The translations under genes and the position numbers were made by a program. Below, piece by piece: positions 10,912-23,880 of a DNA stretch of 64,000 bases (position 1 is the stretch's first letter; each line of letters starts with the position of its first letter). Source of the DNA: Glebionis coronaria (lineage: Eukaryota > Streptophyta > Magnoliopsida > Asterales > Asteraceae); NCBI GenBank assembly GCA_025667525.1, contig CM046875.1:287326140-287390139 (forward strand). Reading direction: 5' to 3'. The notes beneath the pieces are model-generated. The model was not told the origin of the DNA. It did not search any database and saw only the letters and a list, made by a program, of their open reading frames with translations.

Positions 10912-12848
10912 AATCCCCTACACTTAACCATTGCCATGCCCTCATGCAATGCTTAGTGATAAAGCAATTTTACACTTTTCTCATAATTAATCAACCTTGG
11001 CCTTATTTAAAATTCTGCTAAACAAAAATTAAAGAAATAAAACTTCAAAGATAACAAAGGGATAGAAAACCATTTTCACGTGAAAATAGCTACATGGAAG
11101 TAACTTGTAGAGAAATCGATGACTTACATTAGGGCTTTGGTGCTGCGAAGATTTATCACCCTCAAGTTTCACGTTCCCCAAACTAAGCTTAAAAAACGAG
11201 ATCATTGTTATTATAAGTTAGCAATTCAAACACTTACACACATGGCTTAATTAAATGCTTAGACTCCCTTATTCCTAGGTGTATCTCTTATATTTTATTT
11301 TTGTCTTAGAATGATCATGAAGATGCATTTTTGGACTTATTTCGATAGTTTATTAGGGCTGAAAGCAAAGTAGGACGATTTGATCAATAGTTAGCTAAAG
11401 GACAAAATCTCTTAAAACTGCTTCTCGGGATATCAAAAAGTTCATATCTTGGCATAACTTGGTTCACGATTTGAGACCTTTCTCGGGCCGATATTTGGCA
11501 TGTACTTCATACTTCATATCTTCGAGAGACGTTCTTGAGATAATGGTCTTCTCATCATAATAGAGTTTTCTTCACTTGGAGACTTTTGAGGGGTACTCCA
11601 ACTTTGTTGACCACGACTTCATGATTATTTCTTCAATCTCTAATTGGGATTTTGAGATACAACGATCCGCCTCCTTTTCGGACTTGGATCTATTTATCCT
11701 CATACCTTGTTAGGGTCTTTTCGGATAGACTTCTCCATGATCTTTATGGGAGTTGATTGCTTTTCGTCGTGAGTCTTGATCCTTCATATTGACTTTAGGA
11801 ATAATGCTTTTCACATCACTTTGGATCTTCAGCAATAAAATTGAATCCTCATGCCTTGTTAGGGCCTTTTCGGACTCGCCAATCTTCGCGCCCCGCTTCA
11901 TAAGTTATGCCTTGGCTATGAACTCTTATAATTACCGAGCAACTTTTAAACGATCTTGGGCTAGAAGCTAAGTAACTTTTCAAATTGTACGACCTTACTT
12001 ATTGCAGATAAATTATTAGCAAGTGATGGGAGAATAGGCAAATAATTACACCAAGTGAGCTTGCGCAAGAATACCGACTTATAATTGACTCTATCATTTC
12101 TCGTCCTCCACAATTTAAAATCTCAAGTAATGAGACTCGTGGACACTTAGCCTAATAAACCAATTAAGGTCTACATGGTTAAGGATACTAGCTAGAATAA
12201 ACTTGGATAAGTCTATTCGGGTTGAGTCAAAATAAACGCAACGGGCCTAATATGTCAAAGATTCCTAAACTAGCTACACCACTTTATTAATATTTTTGAC
12301 TTTATTGCGGGATATATACATATGAAAGCAACGATAAAAATTTAAAAATTACGACTAAATGGCCAAAGTTAATAAAAAATTTGAAAAATGCTGAAAAATA
12401 GGATTTTCCGGTTAATTGAAGGCACTTTCATGGAAAAGTCCACTTAAAACTTCGATAGAAGTCCCCCCTACACTTAAGATAAACATTGTCCTCAATGTTT
12501 AAGCATGTGGGAGAAGTCTCCCCTACACTTATGACATTGTGCACGTTGGTTAACTCAAGTTAAGGAAGAGACGACTAAAGTGATCAATTTCAAATGTGAA
12601 AATGAAGAAAATTGAATCACGATAGTTGAGAGATAGAACCGGATTTCGGATAAACACGGGAGCACGGTTCTTCAAAGATTCCAAGAGTGCACTTATCCCT
12701 GTAATCACATCACCACACAAAGGCAAGCACATATAGAAGTCCCCCCCTACACTTAGGGGATTAAAACATGCAAGGATAGATACTCGGGCTGCCTCCCGAG
12801 GAGCGCTTGTTTTTGATAACCGAGTCACGAGCCTGACTCGACCCAAAG
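10912..12848 (-). other. Athila A 3' non-coding region
   Basis: 1.9 kb between the integrase stop and the 3' LTR, where some Athila elements carry an env-like ORF; none is seen here. The 14-nt polypurine tract (minus AAGTGTAGGGGATT) lies at 10912-10925 next to the LTR. Similar AAGTGTAGGGG tracts lie at 12461-12475, 12518-12530 and 12741-12754. A repeated phrase 'ccttgttagggtcttttcgga' in two variants lies near 11705 and 11855. The same layout is found in B1 and B2. Confidence 0.75.
12481..12500 (-). other. conserved hairpin between polypurine-like tracts
   Basis: AAACATTGTCCTCAATGTTT is an 8-bp inverted repeat around a 4-base loop. Counterparts with one stem mismatch lie in B2 (52651-52670) and B1 (59347-59366), each flanked by AAGTGTAGGGG tracts. 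An RNA structure is inferred, not shown. Confidence 0.55.
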
Positions 12849-14254
12849 TTAGTTCATGGGGAACGTGGTGAGGGATGGAATCACCTCCTGAGAGGTGTCC
12901 TCACCAAAGTACAACTTCACTCGTTGGCCATTCACCTTAAAATTTGGTCCATTAGGTTGAGCGAGCTCGAGAGTACCAAATGGAAAAATTTGGGCAATGG
13001 TGAATGGGCCGGACCAACGAGATTTGAGCTTTCCCGAAAAGATTTTCAACCGAGAGTTAAAAAGTAAGACTTTGTCTCCAACATGGAACTCTCGGTTTTT
13101 GATCTTGGAGTCGTGAATGAGCTTAGTTCTTTCCTTATAGATCAAAGAATTTTCATAAGCCTCATTCCGAAGTTCATTCAGCTCATTGAGTTGGATCTTG
13201 CGTAGGTCACCGGCTTTGTTAATATCAAAATTGGCCCACTTCAAGGCCCAATAAGCCTTGTGCTCCAACTCAATGGGGAGGTGGCACGCTTTCCCGTACA
13301 CAAGACGATAAGGCGTACAGCCGATCGGGGTCTTGTAAGCAGTATGGAAAGCCCACAAAGCATCATCCAATTTATCAGCCCAAGAGGCACGATGCTCTCC
13401 CACGGTCCTTTCAAGAATTCGTTTCAGCCCTCGGTTGGATATTTCAGCCTGGCCATTAGTTTGTGGGTGGTAGGCTGTGGAAAGACGATGATTTACACCG
13501 TACTTAGCCATGACTCGAGCAAATTGGTCATTGCAGAAATGAGTCCCACGATCACTAATGATGGCGAGAGGCACACCGAATCTAGCGAATAGAGCTTTCA
13601 AAAAGTTACAAACCACCCTTGCGTCATTAGTAGGCAAAGCTTTGGCTTCAACCCACTTTGAAACGTAGTCAACGGCTACAAGGATGTATTTGTTTCCTTT
13701 AGATGAAGGGAATGGCCCCATAAAGTCGATACCCCAAACATCAAAAATTTCACACTCTTGAATGAAATTCTGAGGCATCTCGTCTTTATGTGTGATTTTG
13801 CCTTGCTTTTGGCAAACATCACATCGCTTAACCATATTGTGAGCATCACGATATATGGAGGGCCAATAAAATCCCGAATCAAACACTTTCTTTGCGGTGT
13901 AGTTGGGACCAAAGTGACCACCGGTGGGTCCTTTGTGGCAAGCATCAAGGATGTCCGACGCTGCCGGTCCATCAACACATCGGCGAATTATCAAATCAGC
14001 ACATTGTTTGAATAGGTAAGGGTCGTCCCAAAAGTAAGTCTTGATGTCGGTAAAGAACTTCTTCTTTTGCTGGGACGTCAACCCTTCCTTGAGAATTCCA
14101 CCCGCCAAATAGTTTGCAAAGTCCGCAAACCACGGGGTTTCATTCGGCTTCGAGTTTATAGACATTAAGGTCTCCAAGGGAAAAGAATCATTGATTTCTT
14201 TGGTCGGATGATCCCCTTGGTATGGATCCTCAAGTCTACTAAGATGGTCCGCGG
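12849..14254 (-). CDS. Athila A integrase and 3' end of Pol
   Basis: The frame is open from just after the frameshift near 14269 to the stop at 12849; the first Met is at 14177. It carries the integrase of a Ty3/gypsy polyprotein. Counted from that Met, the zinc site has His81/His88 and Cys119/Cys122 ([10 protein letters not shown]). The catalytic triad is Asp151 (GIDFMGP), Asp209 (ISDRGTHF) and Glu245 (NGQAEISNR), a D,D(35)E spacing. The C-terminal part ([18 protein letters not shown]) is a gypsy-type DNA-binding tail without a recognisable chromodomain. All key residues are present; it is separated from RNase H only by a one-base deletion, so the enzyme is intact but would not be made as part of the polyprotein. 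Confidence 0.9.
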
Positions 14255-17200
14255 CTAGGTTTTCTGCTCCTTTTTATCGCGGATGTCGATTTTAAATTCC
14301 TGGAGCAGCAAAACCCAACGAAGAAGTCTTGGTTTGGAATCTTGCTTTGTCAACAAGTACTTCAGCGCGGAATGATCGGTGTACACAATGGTGGTGGAAA
14401 GGACAAGATAGGGGCGAAATTTTTCAAAAGCATAGACAACCGCTAAAAGCTCTTTTTCGGTTGTCGTATAATGCAATTGTGCCCCAGTCATTGTCTTGCT
14501 AGCGTAATGGATCGGTTGGAAGTGTTTGTTCACTCTTTGTCCAAGAACCGCTCCAATAGCAAAATCGCTAGCATCGCACATCAACTCAAAGGGCAGCTCC
14601 CAATTAGGGGTAACCAAGACGGGTGCCTTAGTTAGCTTATCCTTAAGTGAGTTGAAGGCTTCAAGGCACTCTTTGGAAAAGATAAAAGGAGTATCTTTTT
14701 CCAAGAGGTGGGTCATCGGGCGAGCAATTTGAGAAAAGTCTTTGATAAATCGATGGTAGAAGCCCGCATGACCCAAGAAACTTCTCACACCCTTCACAGT
14801 GGAAGGTGGAGGCAACTTTGCTATAACATCAACTTTAGCACGGTCTACTTCAAGACCGGCTTTCGAAATCTTATGTCCAAGCACGACGCCTTCTTTTACC
14901 ATAAAATGGCATTTTTCCCAATTTAGAACAAGGTGAGTGTCTTCGCACCTCTTTAGCATACGTTCTAAATTGGCAAGGCAAGCAGAGAAAGAATCCCCGA
15001 AGACCGAGAAATCATCCATGAAGACTTCCATGGTTTGTTCAACCATGTCATGGAAGATAGCTAACATACACCTTTGGAAAGTCCCTGGCGCATTACATAA
15101 GCCAAAAGGCATTCTTTTGTAAGCGAAAGTGCCATAGGGACAAGTGAATGTAGTCTTCTCTTGATCTTGGGGATCGATGGGTATTTGAAAATAACCCGAG
15201 AAACCATCCAAAAAGCAGTAATATTCATTACCGGCTAATCGTTCAAGCATTTGGTCCATAAAAGGTAGAGGGAAATGATCCTTTCTCGTGGCATCATTGA
15301 GTTTGCGGTAGTCTATACAAACTCTCCACCCAGTAACGAGACGAGTGGGAATCAACTCGTTGTGTTCATTGGGAACAACGGTTATTCCGCCCTTCTTGGG
15401 CACACAATGGATTGGACTAACCCACGGGGAATCCGAAATAGGGTAAATCATACCCGCATCAAGAAGTTTGATAACCTCTGTTTTGATTACTTCATGTATT
15501 TTTGGATTCACCCTTCGTTGGCTTTGAATAGTGGGCTTGAATTCGTCCTCCATGAGAATTTTGTGCGTGCAGAAGTGAGGATCAATTCCACGAATATCCG
15601 AGATTTTCCAAGCAATAGCCTTCTTATGCTTCTTCAACACAGCAACTAGACGAGTCTTCTCTTCATCTTTCAAATCCTTCGCAATAATGACGGGCGATTT
15701 CTTGTTGTCGTCCAGGAACACATACTCGAGATGTGGCGGCAACTCCTTAAGTTCCAAATCCGGAGGATTTTCGACGGGAGGCGTTTTCAAAGTCGGAGTA
15801 TCGATAGCAATGACCGTGGGAGATGGAGGTGAAGGATTGTCTTCAGTGAGAAGATTGTCAAAGAAACTCATGTCTTCATCCCCCTCGGTGGGAGAATCAT
15901 TAGTAGCTAAATTCGCATCTCCCATGGTAGCTTCAAGATTGTTCCAGAATAAATCACTATCTCCAAATAGAGACAACGATGAATCAATAGAGGACACGGT
16001 CTCAACAGTGGGAAGAGAGGTAGGAATACTTTTGCAAGCATCATTAAAGTGTTCTTCACAAGCCTCATCAAGAACGTCAATACAATTAACGCTCTCATAT
16101 GAATAAGGCTGTTTAGACAACTTTCCCATGTTGAAGACTACTTTGTCGTCACCCACTCTCATGATAAGCTCTCCGGCTTCAACATCAATAAGAGTGCGAC
16201 CGGTCCTCAAGAATGGACGACCAACAATAAGTGGCACACGGGGGTCCATCTCGTAGTCGACGACAACAAAATCAGCAGGAAAGGTGAATTTGTCGACTCC
16301 TACAATAACATCTTCGGCTATCCCCACTGGATAAGCAACCGTACGGTTGGCCAATTCCAAAGTCATTTTAGTGGGGACAAGCTCTGGGAGAGATAATTGC
16401 TTCCAAACACTTAGAGGCATGAGATTTATACTGGCACCTAAATCGGCTAGGGCCATGCAATTCTCTACTCCCGGGAAATTGCAAGGGATAAGAAAACGAC
16501 CCGGATCACCAAGCTTGGTTGGTAGTTTCCTTAAGAGCACTGCAGAGCAGTTCTCATTAAGTTGGGTGTTAGCAATGTCGAGGAGCTTTTCCTTGTCGCT
16601 CAGAAGGTCTTTAAACATTTTGGCGTATTTGGGCATGTGAGCGAGAGCCTCAGCGAAGGAGATATTGAAATTCAGTTGTTTGAACATTTTAAGAAAGTTA
16701 GAAACCTGAATATCATCCTTGCTCTTTTGCTTCTCTTTCCTCAACCTAGAAGGATAAGGTATATTGGAAGAAGATGAAGGCTTTGGGAGTATAGGATCAC
16801 TCACAACCACGGGTGGAGGAGGGGTAGAATGAAGAGGTGGAGAAATTGGGGAAGGAGGAGGAAGAGGAGCAGGCGACTCGTTCTCCTTAGTCACAACCAC
16901 CGGTGGAGGTATAGGAAGCTCGGGTTCCTTGGTACCTTTACCACTTCTAGTAGTGATTGCTTTCATCTCCCCTCTTGGGTTCGCAACGGTGTTACTCGGA
17001 AGAGTACCCGAAGAAGAGGGTTGACTACTTTGGAAAAAACTAGCCATCATGTTCCTCAGATCATTAGTCTGGCTATCCAACGTGTTTCTCATATCAGCTC
17101 GCAAATCATTTCCTTGCTTGACCAGGTCTGCCTTCAAATTGCGCACTTCCTCTTGGAGATTTCCCACTATCACATCATTGGTCCTCATATAGGTGGCGAC

Positions 17201-18520
17201 CTCTTGGTGTAGTGCAGTGTTGGTTTGGTTGGTAGGAGCATTGTATGCAGGTGGTTGGTAAGCTGGTTGTTGGTAGACTTGATTGTTACGTTGAGGTGGT
17301 TGTTGCTGCTTGTGAGGTGGGACGTATGGTTGTCGAGGTTGTTGTTGTTGAGTAGGGCGGTTAAGGTTTTGTTGTTGGTTCGGGTTGGTTGGAGGAAAGC
17401 CAGGTGGTGAAAGATAGTTGTTGCTGCGGTAGCTAAGCAAGTTACGGTCACCTTGAGGTCTAGCTTGATAAGCAGGTTGTTGATAGGTGCCATATGCCGC
17501 ATTCACATTCTCAGCAGGGTAATCTTGGGTGGCGGTACAAGTTGTGTAAGAATGGGGACCACCGCATATCTCACAAGGTTGGCTGACAGCGTTGACTTGT
17601 GCGTTCTTAGCGTTGTTGCTATTGTTGTTGCTGACGGTGTGGGTGACAAGCGATTCAAGAAGCGTGGTGATTTTGTCAAGTCGCTTGTCGCTGTCATTAG
17701 TGCTAGCACTAGCAACATTGGTCCTAACGCTCTTGGTTTGCACACGAGACTTGTTCTCAATGATATCCCAAGCAGCATTGGAAGTCTTAGCCAATAAATT
17801 ACCCCCTGAGGCACTATTCAGTGAATCTTGGTCACTCATGCTTAAACCATTGTAAAAAGTATTTATTTGATGAACTTTGGTAAAACCATGTTGTGGGCAT
17901 TTTCTTAAAAGATCTTTAAAACGATCCCAAGATTCACTGAATGACTCATCGTACTTTTGTTCAAAGTTTATAATCTCATTCCGCAAAGCGGTAGTACGAG
18001 AGGGTGGAAAAAAGTAATTGATGAACTTTGTTTCCAAATCCGTCCACGAGAGAATACTCTGTGGCGGTTCCTTAGCAAGCCAATGCCGGGCTTGTCCCTC
18101 TAAAGAAAAGGGAAAAAGTTGTAACCTTATCACTTCTTGGGAAACTCCATTGAATTTGACCGTGTTAGTGAGTTGTAGAAATCTCTTGATGTGGTCGTGT
18201 GGATCATCAATGTGGCGTCCCAAGAACGGTTGAGCGGATACCATCTGGATAAAGCCTGACTTGAGCTCGAAATTGTTGGCGGCAATTGGTGGAATGACAA
18301 TTGGATCCGTGTTGCCATCAACATGAGCTTGCAGCAGTTCAATCATTGGGCGATTATCCGGAAGGGGCTCATTGTTGTTGTTATTCATATTGTTGAAAGG
18401 CGGGTTGTTGTTGTTATTATTGTTGTTCGGAGGTGGTATGTTATTGTTGTTTTGTACACCAGCCATGTCTAAGTTATCGAGAGGCTCGGGCTCTTGATAG
18501 GACGTGGATCGAGTGCGCAT
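14255..18520 (-). CDS. Athila A Gag-protease-RT-RNase H polyprotein
   Basis: 1,421 residues from ATG at 18520, with MRTRS at the N-terminus as in B2. An Asn-rich N-terminus leads into the Gag domain (about residues 80-230, [14 protein letters not shown]). A short CCHC-like knuckle [13 protein letters not shown] (about 315-327) is followed by a Gln/Pro-rich stretch and ITTRSGKG. Protease has DLGAS in place of D-S/T-G (Asp near 691), usual for Athila. RT has FMDD (near 1166). RNase H has CDASDFAIG and TDHSALKY (1315-1385). The frame ends early, at a TAG (14255-14257), because one G is missing near 14269-14270; integrase continues in the next frame. Otherwise it looks intact, so loss of activity was recent. 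Confidence 0.93.
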   Translation of the reverse strand: MRTRSTSYQEPEPLDNLDMAGVQNNNNIPPPNNNNNNNNPPFNNMNNNNNEPLPDNRPMIELLQAHVDGNTDPIVIPPIAANNFELKSGFIQMVSAQPFLGRHIDDPHDHIKRFLQLTNTVKFNGVSQEVIRLQLFPFSLEGQARHWLAKEPPQSILSWTDLETKFINYFFPPSRTTALRNEIINFEQKYDESFSESWDRFKDLLRKCPQHGFTKVHQINTFYNGLSMSDQDSLNSASGGNLLAKTSNAAWDIIENKSRVQTKSVRTNVASASTNDSDKRLDKITTLLESLVTHTVSNNNSNNAKNAQVNAVSQPCEICGGPHSYTTCTATQDYPAENVNAAYGTYQQPAYQARPQGDRNLLSYRSNNYLSPPGFPPTNPNQQQNLNRPTQQQQPRQPYVPPHKQQQPPQRNNQVYQQPAYQPPAYNAPTNQTNTALHQEVATYMRTNDVIVGNLQEEVRNLKADLVKQGNDLRADMRNTLDSQTNDLRNMMASFFQSSQPSSSGTLPSNTVANPRGEMKAITTRSGKGTKEPELPIPPPVVVTKENESPAPLPPPSPISPPLHSTPPPPVVVSDPILPKPSSSSNIPYPSRLRKEKQKSKDDIQVSNFLKMFKQLNFNISFAEALAHMPKYAKMFKDLLSDKEKLLDIANTQLNENCSAVLLRKLPTKLGDPGRFLIPCNFPGVENCMALADLGASINLMPLSVWKQLSLPELVPTKMTLELANRTVAYPVGIAEDVIVGVDKFTFPADFVVVDYEMDPRVPLIVGRPFLRTGRTLIDVEAGELIMRVGDDKVVFNMGKLSKQPYSYESVNCIDVLDEACEEHFNDACKSIPTSLPTVETVSSIDSSLSLFGDSDLFWNNLEATMGDANLATNDSPTEGDEDMSFFDNLLTEDNPSPPSPTVIAIDTPTLKTPPVENPPDLELKELPPHLEYVFLDDNKKSPVIIAKDLKDEEKTRLVAVLKKHKKAIAWKISDIRGIDPHFCTHKILMEDEFKPTIQSQRRVNPKIHEVIKTEVIKLLDAGMIYPISDSPWVSPIHCVPKKGGITVVPNEHNELIPTRLVTGWRVCIDYRKLNDATRKDHFPLPFMDQMLERLAGNEYYCFLDGFSGYFQIPIDPQDQEKTTFTCPYGTFAYKRMPFGLCNAPGTFQRCMLAIFHDMVEQTMEVFMDDFSVFGDSFSACLANLERMLKRCEDTHLVLNWEKCHFMVKEGVVLGHKISKAGLEVDRAKVDVIAKLPPPSTVKGVRSFLGHAGFYHRFIKDFSQIARPMTHLLEKDTPFIFSKECLEAFNSLKDKLTKAPVLVTPNWELPFELMCDASDFAIGAVLGQRVNKHFQPIHYASKTMTGAQLHYTTTEKELLAVVYAFEKFRPYLVLSTTIVYTDHSALKYLLTKQDSKPRLLRWVLLLQEFKIDIRDKKEQKT

Positions 18521-18731
18521 ACACCTGCAAAAGAACGAACAAAGAAAAACAAAGCAAAAATATTTTTGGTTTTTATTGTTTTTTACTTTTTAGGATTTTT
18601 GAAATTTTTATATTTTTTAGTGTTTTTGAAAATTTTATGAAAAAGTAACGTTCACGGGGAACGGATCCCAAAATCCAAATTCTCACAAAAAACTTTTGAT
18701 CTTAACGAGAGGAGCCGGCAGCGGCGCCATT
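18521..18731 (-). other. Athila A leader and tRNA-Asp primer-binding site
   Basis: The minus-strand TGGCGCCGCTGCCGG at 18729-18715, two bases inside the LTR, matches the tRNA-Asp 3' end with one mismatch. The remaining 190-nt leader to the Gag ATG is AT-rich and without features. Confidence 0.8.
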
Positions 18732-20358
18732 TGATATTTGCTTTTTCAGTGGGTTCAAAATATTTCTCGAAATCCTCTCGAATTGATCTCAGTTAAAAGT
18801 GGGATGATTTGTTCTTGGTGACAAAAAGTGGATTTTTTTTTCTATTCTACTAAACAGATAAGTAAATAAAATGGTAATGAAGTAAACTTAAAACAAGCAA
18901 CAAAAAAAACAAATAATAATCTGAAAAATAACTCTTACTGAAGAAGACCCTATGCGGAATAAAACACCATTCGGAATGTTGGCATCTATGCGGAATATAT
19001 GTCTTATTCGGAAAACTTGCCTCATGCGGAATATAAAACTCTATGTGGAAAGATGGCTATTCGGAATATATTGTCTATGCGGAAAATACTCTCATTCGGA
19101 ATAACATACCTATTCGGAAAGTACTGCTCTATGCGGAAAATAAGCTTACTCGGAAAAATTGCTATTCGGAAAATCAAGCTCTATTCGGAATGTTTTGCCA
19201 TGCGGAAAGTAATGCCTATTCGGAAAATGTTCCGAATAAGGAAACGAAAATTTGCTATGCGGAATGTTGGAAAGTTCCGAATAAGGGAACAAAGAAATGG
19301 CTATGCGGAATATTGAAATTATTCCGAGTAATGAAATAAAAACACCCCTATTCGGAATGTAAGGACCTATTCGGAATATGTGAAATATTCCGAATAAAGA
19401 AAAATAAAACCTCCACTCGGAATAATTGAAATATTCCGAGTAAGGCAAACGGGAACAAGTCTACTCGGAATAAAAGCTTTGTTCGGAAAATCCTGGGAAT
19501 CCAAAAAAACAGAAACAGTAACCGCAAGAACAAGGGGTACGAATTATAACCAAAATCTAACCAAATACTCAAAAAGGTTTTACCAAACTAACCAATAAGC
19601 ATTAACATACCATAAGAAACAAATCCCACCAATAAAAACACTAAATCAACAACTTTTTGAAATCAAACTTGAATCAAATAAGAAACTTAGAAACTTGCAA
19701 TAAAAATGATGAAGAACAAGATGAATAAAAAGATGGAATAGATTGATTAATGAAAAAGTAACAAGGTTGATGATTAAAGATTACAAGATTGAAAGAAAAA
19801 GATGAAAATCACCAAACTCCCTAATGGAGTTTGTGATGGAACGAACCTAAGTTACTGGAAAGAAGGAAAAATGAAGCTAGCTAACTAATTGTGTGAAGGG
19901 AAAGACTATTTATACTCCTAGTGGTTGGTTGGTGAGTGGGCTTTCTCCCTTTCTTCTTGTCTTCTCGTCTTTTCAGAAAAGTTGACGTTTTCGATTCTGA
20001 TTCGGGATTTGTTGTCGATTAAATCCAACTCGTCTTTTAATTCCTTCGTTAAATAGACTCGAGTTTCTTCGACTTATGAAAATCTTCCGTCTTTAGTCCT
20101 TTTCTTCGATAAATCTTCGAATAGGCTTAGTGACTTCAAATCTTTTGCAGTCTTGGACAATAGACTTTAACTTGAGTCTTTTTCCTTGATAAAACCCGTG
20201 CAAGCCCATGTTTTCTTTAATATTCATCCGGTTAGCTCTGAAATCACAATAAACACAAAAACCACGCATAATTCCAAACAAATGATATTAAATACGTGTC
20301 TTGGTCTCGTTTTAGCCCGAATTAAGTGGTAAAAGGATGGGTGTTTACACACCTATCA
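18732..20358 (-). repeat. Athila A LTR2 (middle LTR)
   Basis: It has a primer-binding site on its left and a polypurine tract (20359-20372) on its right, so it acts as 5' LTR of the full unit and 3' LTR of the deleted unit. The minus-strand TATAAATA is at 19914-19907. Four substitutions and two homopolymer changes separate it from LTR3, six and two from LTR1: it is the odd one of the three. Confidence 0.95.
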
Positions 20359-22253
20359 AATCCCCTACACTTAACCATTGCCATGCCCTCATGCAATGCT
20401 TAGTGATAAAGCAATTTTACACTTTTCTCATAATTAATCAACCTTGGCCTTATTTAAAATTCTGCTAAACAAAAATTAAAGAAATAAAACTTCAAAGATA
20501 ACAAAGGGTTAGAAAACCATTTTCACGTGAAAATAGCTACATGGAAGTAACTTGTAGAGAAATCGATGACTTACATTAGGGCTTTGGTGCTGCGAAGATT
20601 TATCACCCTCAAGTTTCACGTTCCCCAAACTAAGCTTAAAAAACGAGATCATTGTTATTATAAGTTAGCAATTCAAACACTTACACACATGGCTTAATTA
20701 AATGCTTAGACTCCCTTATTCCTAGGTGTATCTCTTATATTTTATTTTTGTCTTAGAATGATCATGAAGATGCATTTTTGGACTTATTTCGATAGTTTAT
20801 TAGGGCTGAAAGCAAAGTAGGACGATTTGATCAATAGTTAGCTAAAGGACAAAATCTCTTAAAACTGCTTCTCGGGATATCAAAAAGTTCATATCTTGGC
20901 ATAACTTGGTTCACGATTTGAGACCTTTCTCGGGCCGATATTTGGCATGTACTTCATACTTCATATCTTCGAGAGACGTTCTTGAGATAATGGTCTTCTC
21001 ATCATAATAGAGTTTTCTTCACTTGGAGACTTTTGAGGGGTACTCCAACTTTGTTGACCACGACTTCATGATTATTTCTTCAATCTCTAATTGGGATTTT
21101 GAGATACAACGATCCGCCTCCTTTTCGGACTTGGATCTATTTATCCTCATACCTTGTTAGGGTCTTTTCGGATAGACTTCTCCATGATCTTTATGGGAGT
21201 TGATTGCTTTTCGTCGTGAGTCTTGATCCTTCATATTGACTTTAGGAATAATGCTTTTCACATCACTTTGGATCTTCAGCAATAAAATTGAATCCTCATG
21301 CCTTGTTAGGGCCTTTTCGGACTCGCCAATCTTCGCGCCCCGCTTCATAAGTTATGCCTTGGCTATGAACTCTTATCATTACCGAGCAACTTTTAAACGA
21401 TCTTGGGCTAGAAGCTAAGTAACTTTTCAAATTGTACGACCTTACTTATTGCAGATAAATTATTAGCAAGTGATGGGAGAATAGGCAAATAATTACACCA
21501 AGTGAGCTTGCGCAAGAATACCGACTTATAATTGACTCTATCATTTCTCGTCCTCCACAATTTAAAATCTCAAGTAATGAGACTCGTGGACACTTAGCCT
21601 AATAAACCAATTAAGGTCTACATGGTTAAGGATACTAGCTAGAATAAACTTGGATAAGTCTATTCGGGTTGAGTCAAAATAAACGCAACGGGCCTAATAT
21701 GTCAAAGATTCCTAAACTAGCTACACCACTTTATTAATATTTTTGACTTTATTGCGGGATATATACATATGAAAGCAACGATAAAAATTTAAAAATTACG
21801 ACTAAATGGCCAAAGTTAATAAAAAATTTGAAAAATGCTGAAAAATAGGATTTTCCGGTTAATTGAAGGCACTTTCATGGAAAAGTCCACTTAAAACTTC
21901 GATAGAAGTCCCCCCTACACTTAAGATAAACATTGTCCTCAATGTTTAAGCATGTGGGAGAAGTCTCCCCTACACTTATGACATTGTGCACGTTGGTTAA
22001 CTCAAGTTAAGGAAGAGACGACTAAAGTGATCAATTTCAAATGTGAAAATGAAGAAAATTGAATCACGATAGTTGAGAGATAGAACCGGATTTCGGATAA
22101 ACACGGGAGCACGGTTCTTCAAAGATTCCAAGAGTGCACTTATCCCTGTAATCACATCACCACACAAAGGCAAGCACATATAGAAGTCCCCCCCTACACT
22201 TAGGGGATTAAAAACTTTTGATCTTAACGAGAGGAGCCGGCAGCGGCGCCATT
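20359..22253 (-). mobile_element. internally deleted Athila A unit
   Basis: It matches 10912 to about 12768 (3' non-coding region, with a few substitutions, e.g. near 20511 and 21379), then jumps at about 22210 to sequence equivalent to 18690 next to the primer-binding site. About 5.9 kb, all of gag-pol, is missing. The junction sits in an A-run shared by both ends (GGGATTAAAA and CAAAAAACTT), a microhomology deletion. Primer-binding site and polypurine tract are kept, so it could be mobilised by an intact relative. Confidence 0.93.
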
Positions 22254-23880
22254 TGATATTTGCTTTTTCAGTGGGTTCAAAATATTTCTCGAAATCCTCT
22301 CGAATTGATCTCAGTTAAAAGTGGGATGATTTGTTCTTGGTGACAAAAAGTGGATTTTGTTTTCTATTCTACTAAACAGGTAAGTAAATAAAATGGTAAT
22401 GAAGTAAACTTAAAACAAGCAACAAAAAAACAAATAATAATCTGAAAAATAACTCTTACTGAAGAAGACCCTATGCGGAATAAAACACCATTCGGAATGT
22501 TGGCATCTATGCGGAATATATGTCTTATTCGGAAAACTTGCCTCATGCGGAATATAAAACTCTATGTGGAAAGATGGCTATTCGGAATATATTGTCTATG
22601 CGGAAAATACTCTCATTCGGAATAACATACCTATTCGGAAAGTACTGCTCTATGCGGAAAATAAGCTTACTCGGAAAAATTGCTATTCGGAAAATCAAGC
22701 TCTATTCGGAATGTTTTGCCATGCGGAAAGTAATGCCTATTCGGAAAATGTTCCGAATAAGGAAACGAAAATTTGCTATGCGGAATGTTGGAAAGTTCCG
22801 AATAAGGGAACAAAGAAATGGCTATGCGGAATATTGAAATTATTCCGAGTAATGAAATAAAAAACACCCCTATTCGGAATGTAAGGACCTATTCGGAATA
22901 TGTGGAATATTCCGAATAAAGAAAAATAAAACCTCCACTCGGAATAATTGAAATATTCCGAGTAAGGCAAACGGGAACAAGTCTACTCGGAATAAAAGCT
23001 TTGTTCGGAAAATCCTGGGAATCCAAAAAAACAGAAACAGTAACCGCAAGAACAAGGGGTACGAATTATAACCAAAATCTAACCAAATACTCAAAAAGGT
23101 TTTACCAAACTAACCAATAAGCATTAACATACCATAAGAAACAAATCCCACCAATAAAAACACTAAATCAACAACTTTTTGAAATCAAACTTGAATCAAA
23201 TAAGAAACTTAGAAACTTGCAATAAAAATGATGAAGAACAAGATGAATAAAAAGATGGAATAGATTGATTAATGAAAAAGTAACAAGGTTGATGATTAAA
23301 GATTACAAGATTGAAAGAAAAAGATGAAAATCACCAAACTCCCTAATGGAGTTTGTGATGGAACGAACCTAAGTTACTGGAAAGAAGGAAAAATGAAGCT
23401 AGCTAACTAATTGTGTGAAGGGAAAGACTATTTATACTCCTAGTGGTTGGTTGGTGAGTGGGCTTTCTCCCTTTCTTCTTGTCTTCTCGTCTTTTCAGAA
23501 AAGTTGACGTTTTCGATTCTGATTCGGGATTTGTTGTCGATTAAATCCAACTCGTCTTTTAATTCCTTCGTTAAATAGACTCGAGTTTCTTCGACTTATG
23601 AAAATCTTCCGTCTTTAGTCCTTTTCTTCGATAAATCTTCGAATAGGCTTAGTGACTTCAAATCTTTTGCAGTCTTGGACAATAGACTTTAACTTGAGTC
23701 TTTTTCCTTGATAAAACTCGTGCAAGCCCATGTTTTCTTTAATATTCATCCGGTTAGCTCTGAAATCACAATAAACACAAAAACCACGCATAATTCCAAA
23801 CAAATGATATTAAATACGTGTCTTGGTCTCGTTTTAGCCCGAATTAAGTGGTAAAAGGATGGGTGTTTACACACCTATCA
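22254..23880 (-). repeat. Athila A LTR3 (outer 5' LTR)
   Basis: 1,627 bp, TGATA...TATCA, followed by the right-hand ATTAT duplication. Minus TATAAATA at 23436-23429. Almost identical to LTR1, which lies 11 kb away, and less similar to the adjacent LTR2. Confidence 0.95.

Larger units (their letters stand above)
9285..23880 (-). mobile_element. Athila A: three-LTR Ty3/gypsy element
   Basis: 14,596 bp flanked by one direct duplication ATTAT (9280-9284 and 23881-23885). In sense (minus) order: LTR3 (23880-22254), primer-binding site, deleted internal region (22253-20359), polypurine tract, LTR2 (20358-18732), primer-binding site, full internal region with gag-pol (18731-10912), polypurine tract, LTR1 (10911-9285). 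All three LTRs are 1,627 bp and start/end TGATA...TATCA. The absence of duplications around the middle LTR shows one compound unit. The primer-binding sites fit tRNA-Asp, as in Athila. Confidence 0.92.

Noticed and set aside
12550..12846. 98-codon minus-strand frame after Athila A integrase as an env-like gene
   Set aside because: The matching region in B1 and B2 is not open and has only polypurine-like tracts and a hairpin.
14255..14275. Programmed frameshift between RNase H and integrase in Athila A
   Set aside because: A single G is missing relative to B1 and B2, which keep the frame there; no slippery heptamer with structure is evident. A plain deletion is simpler.
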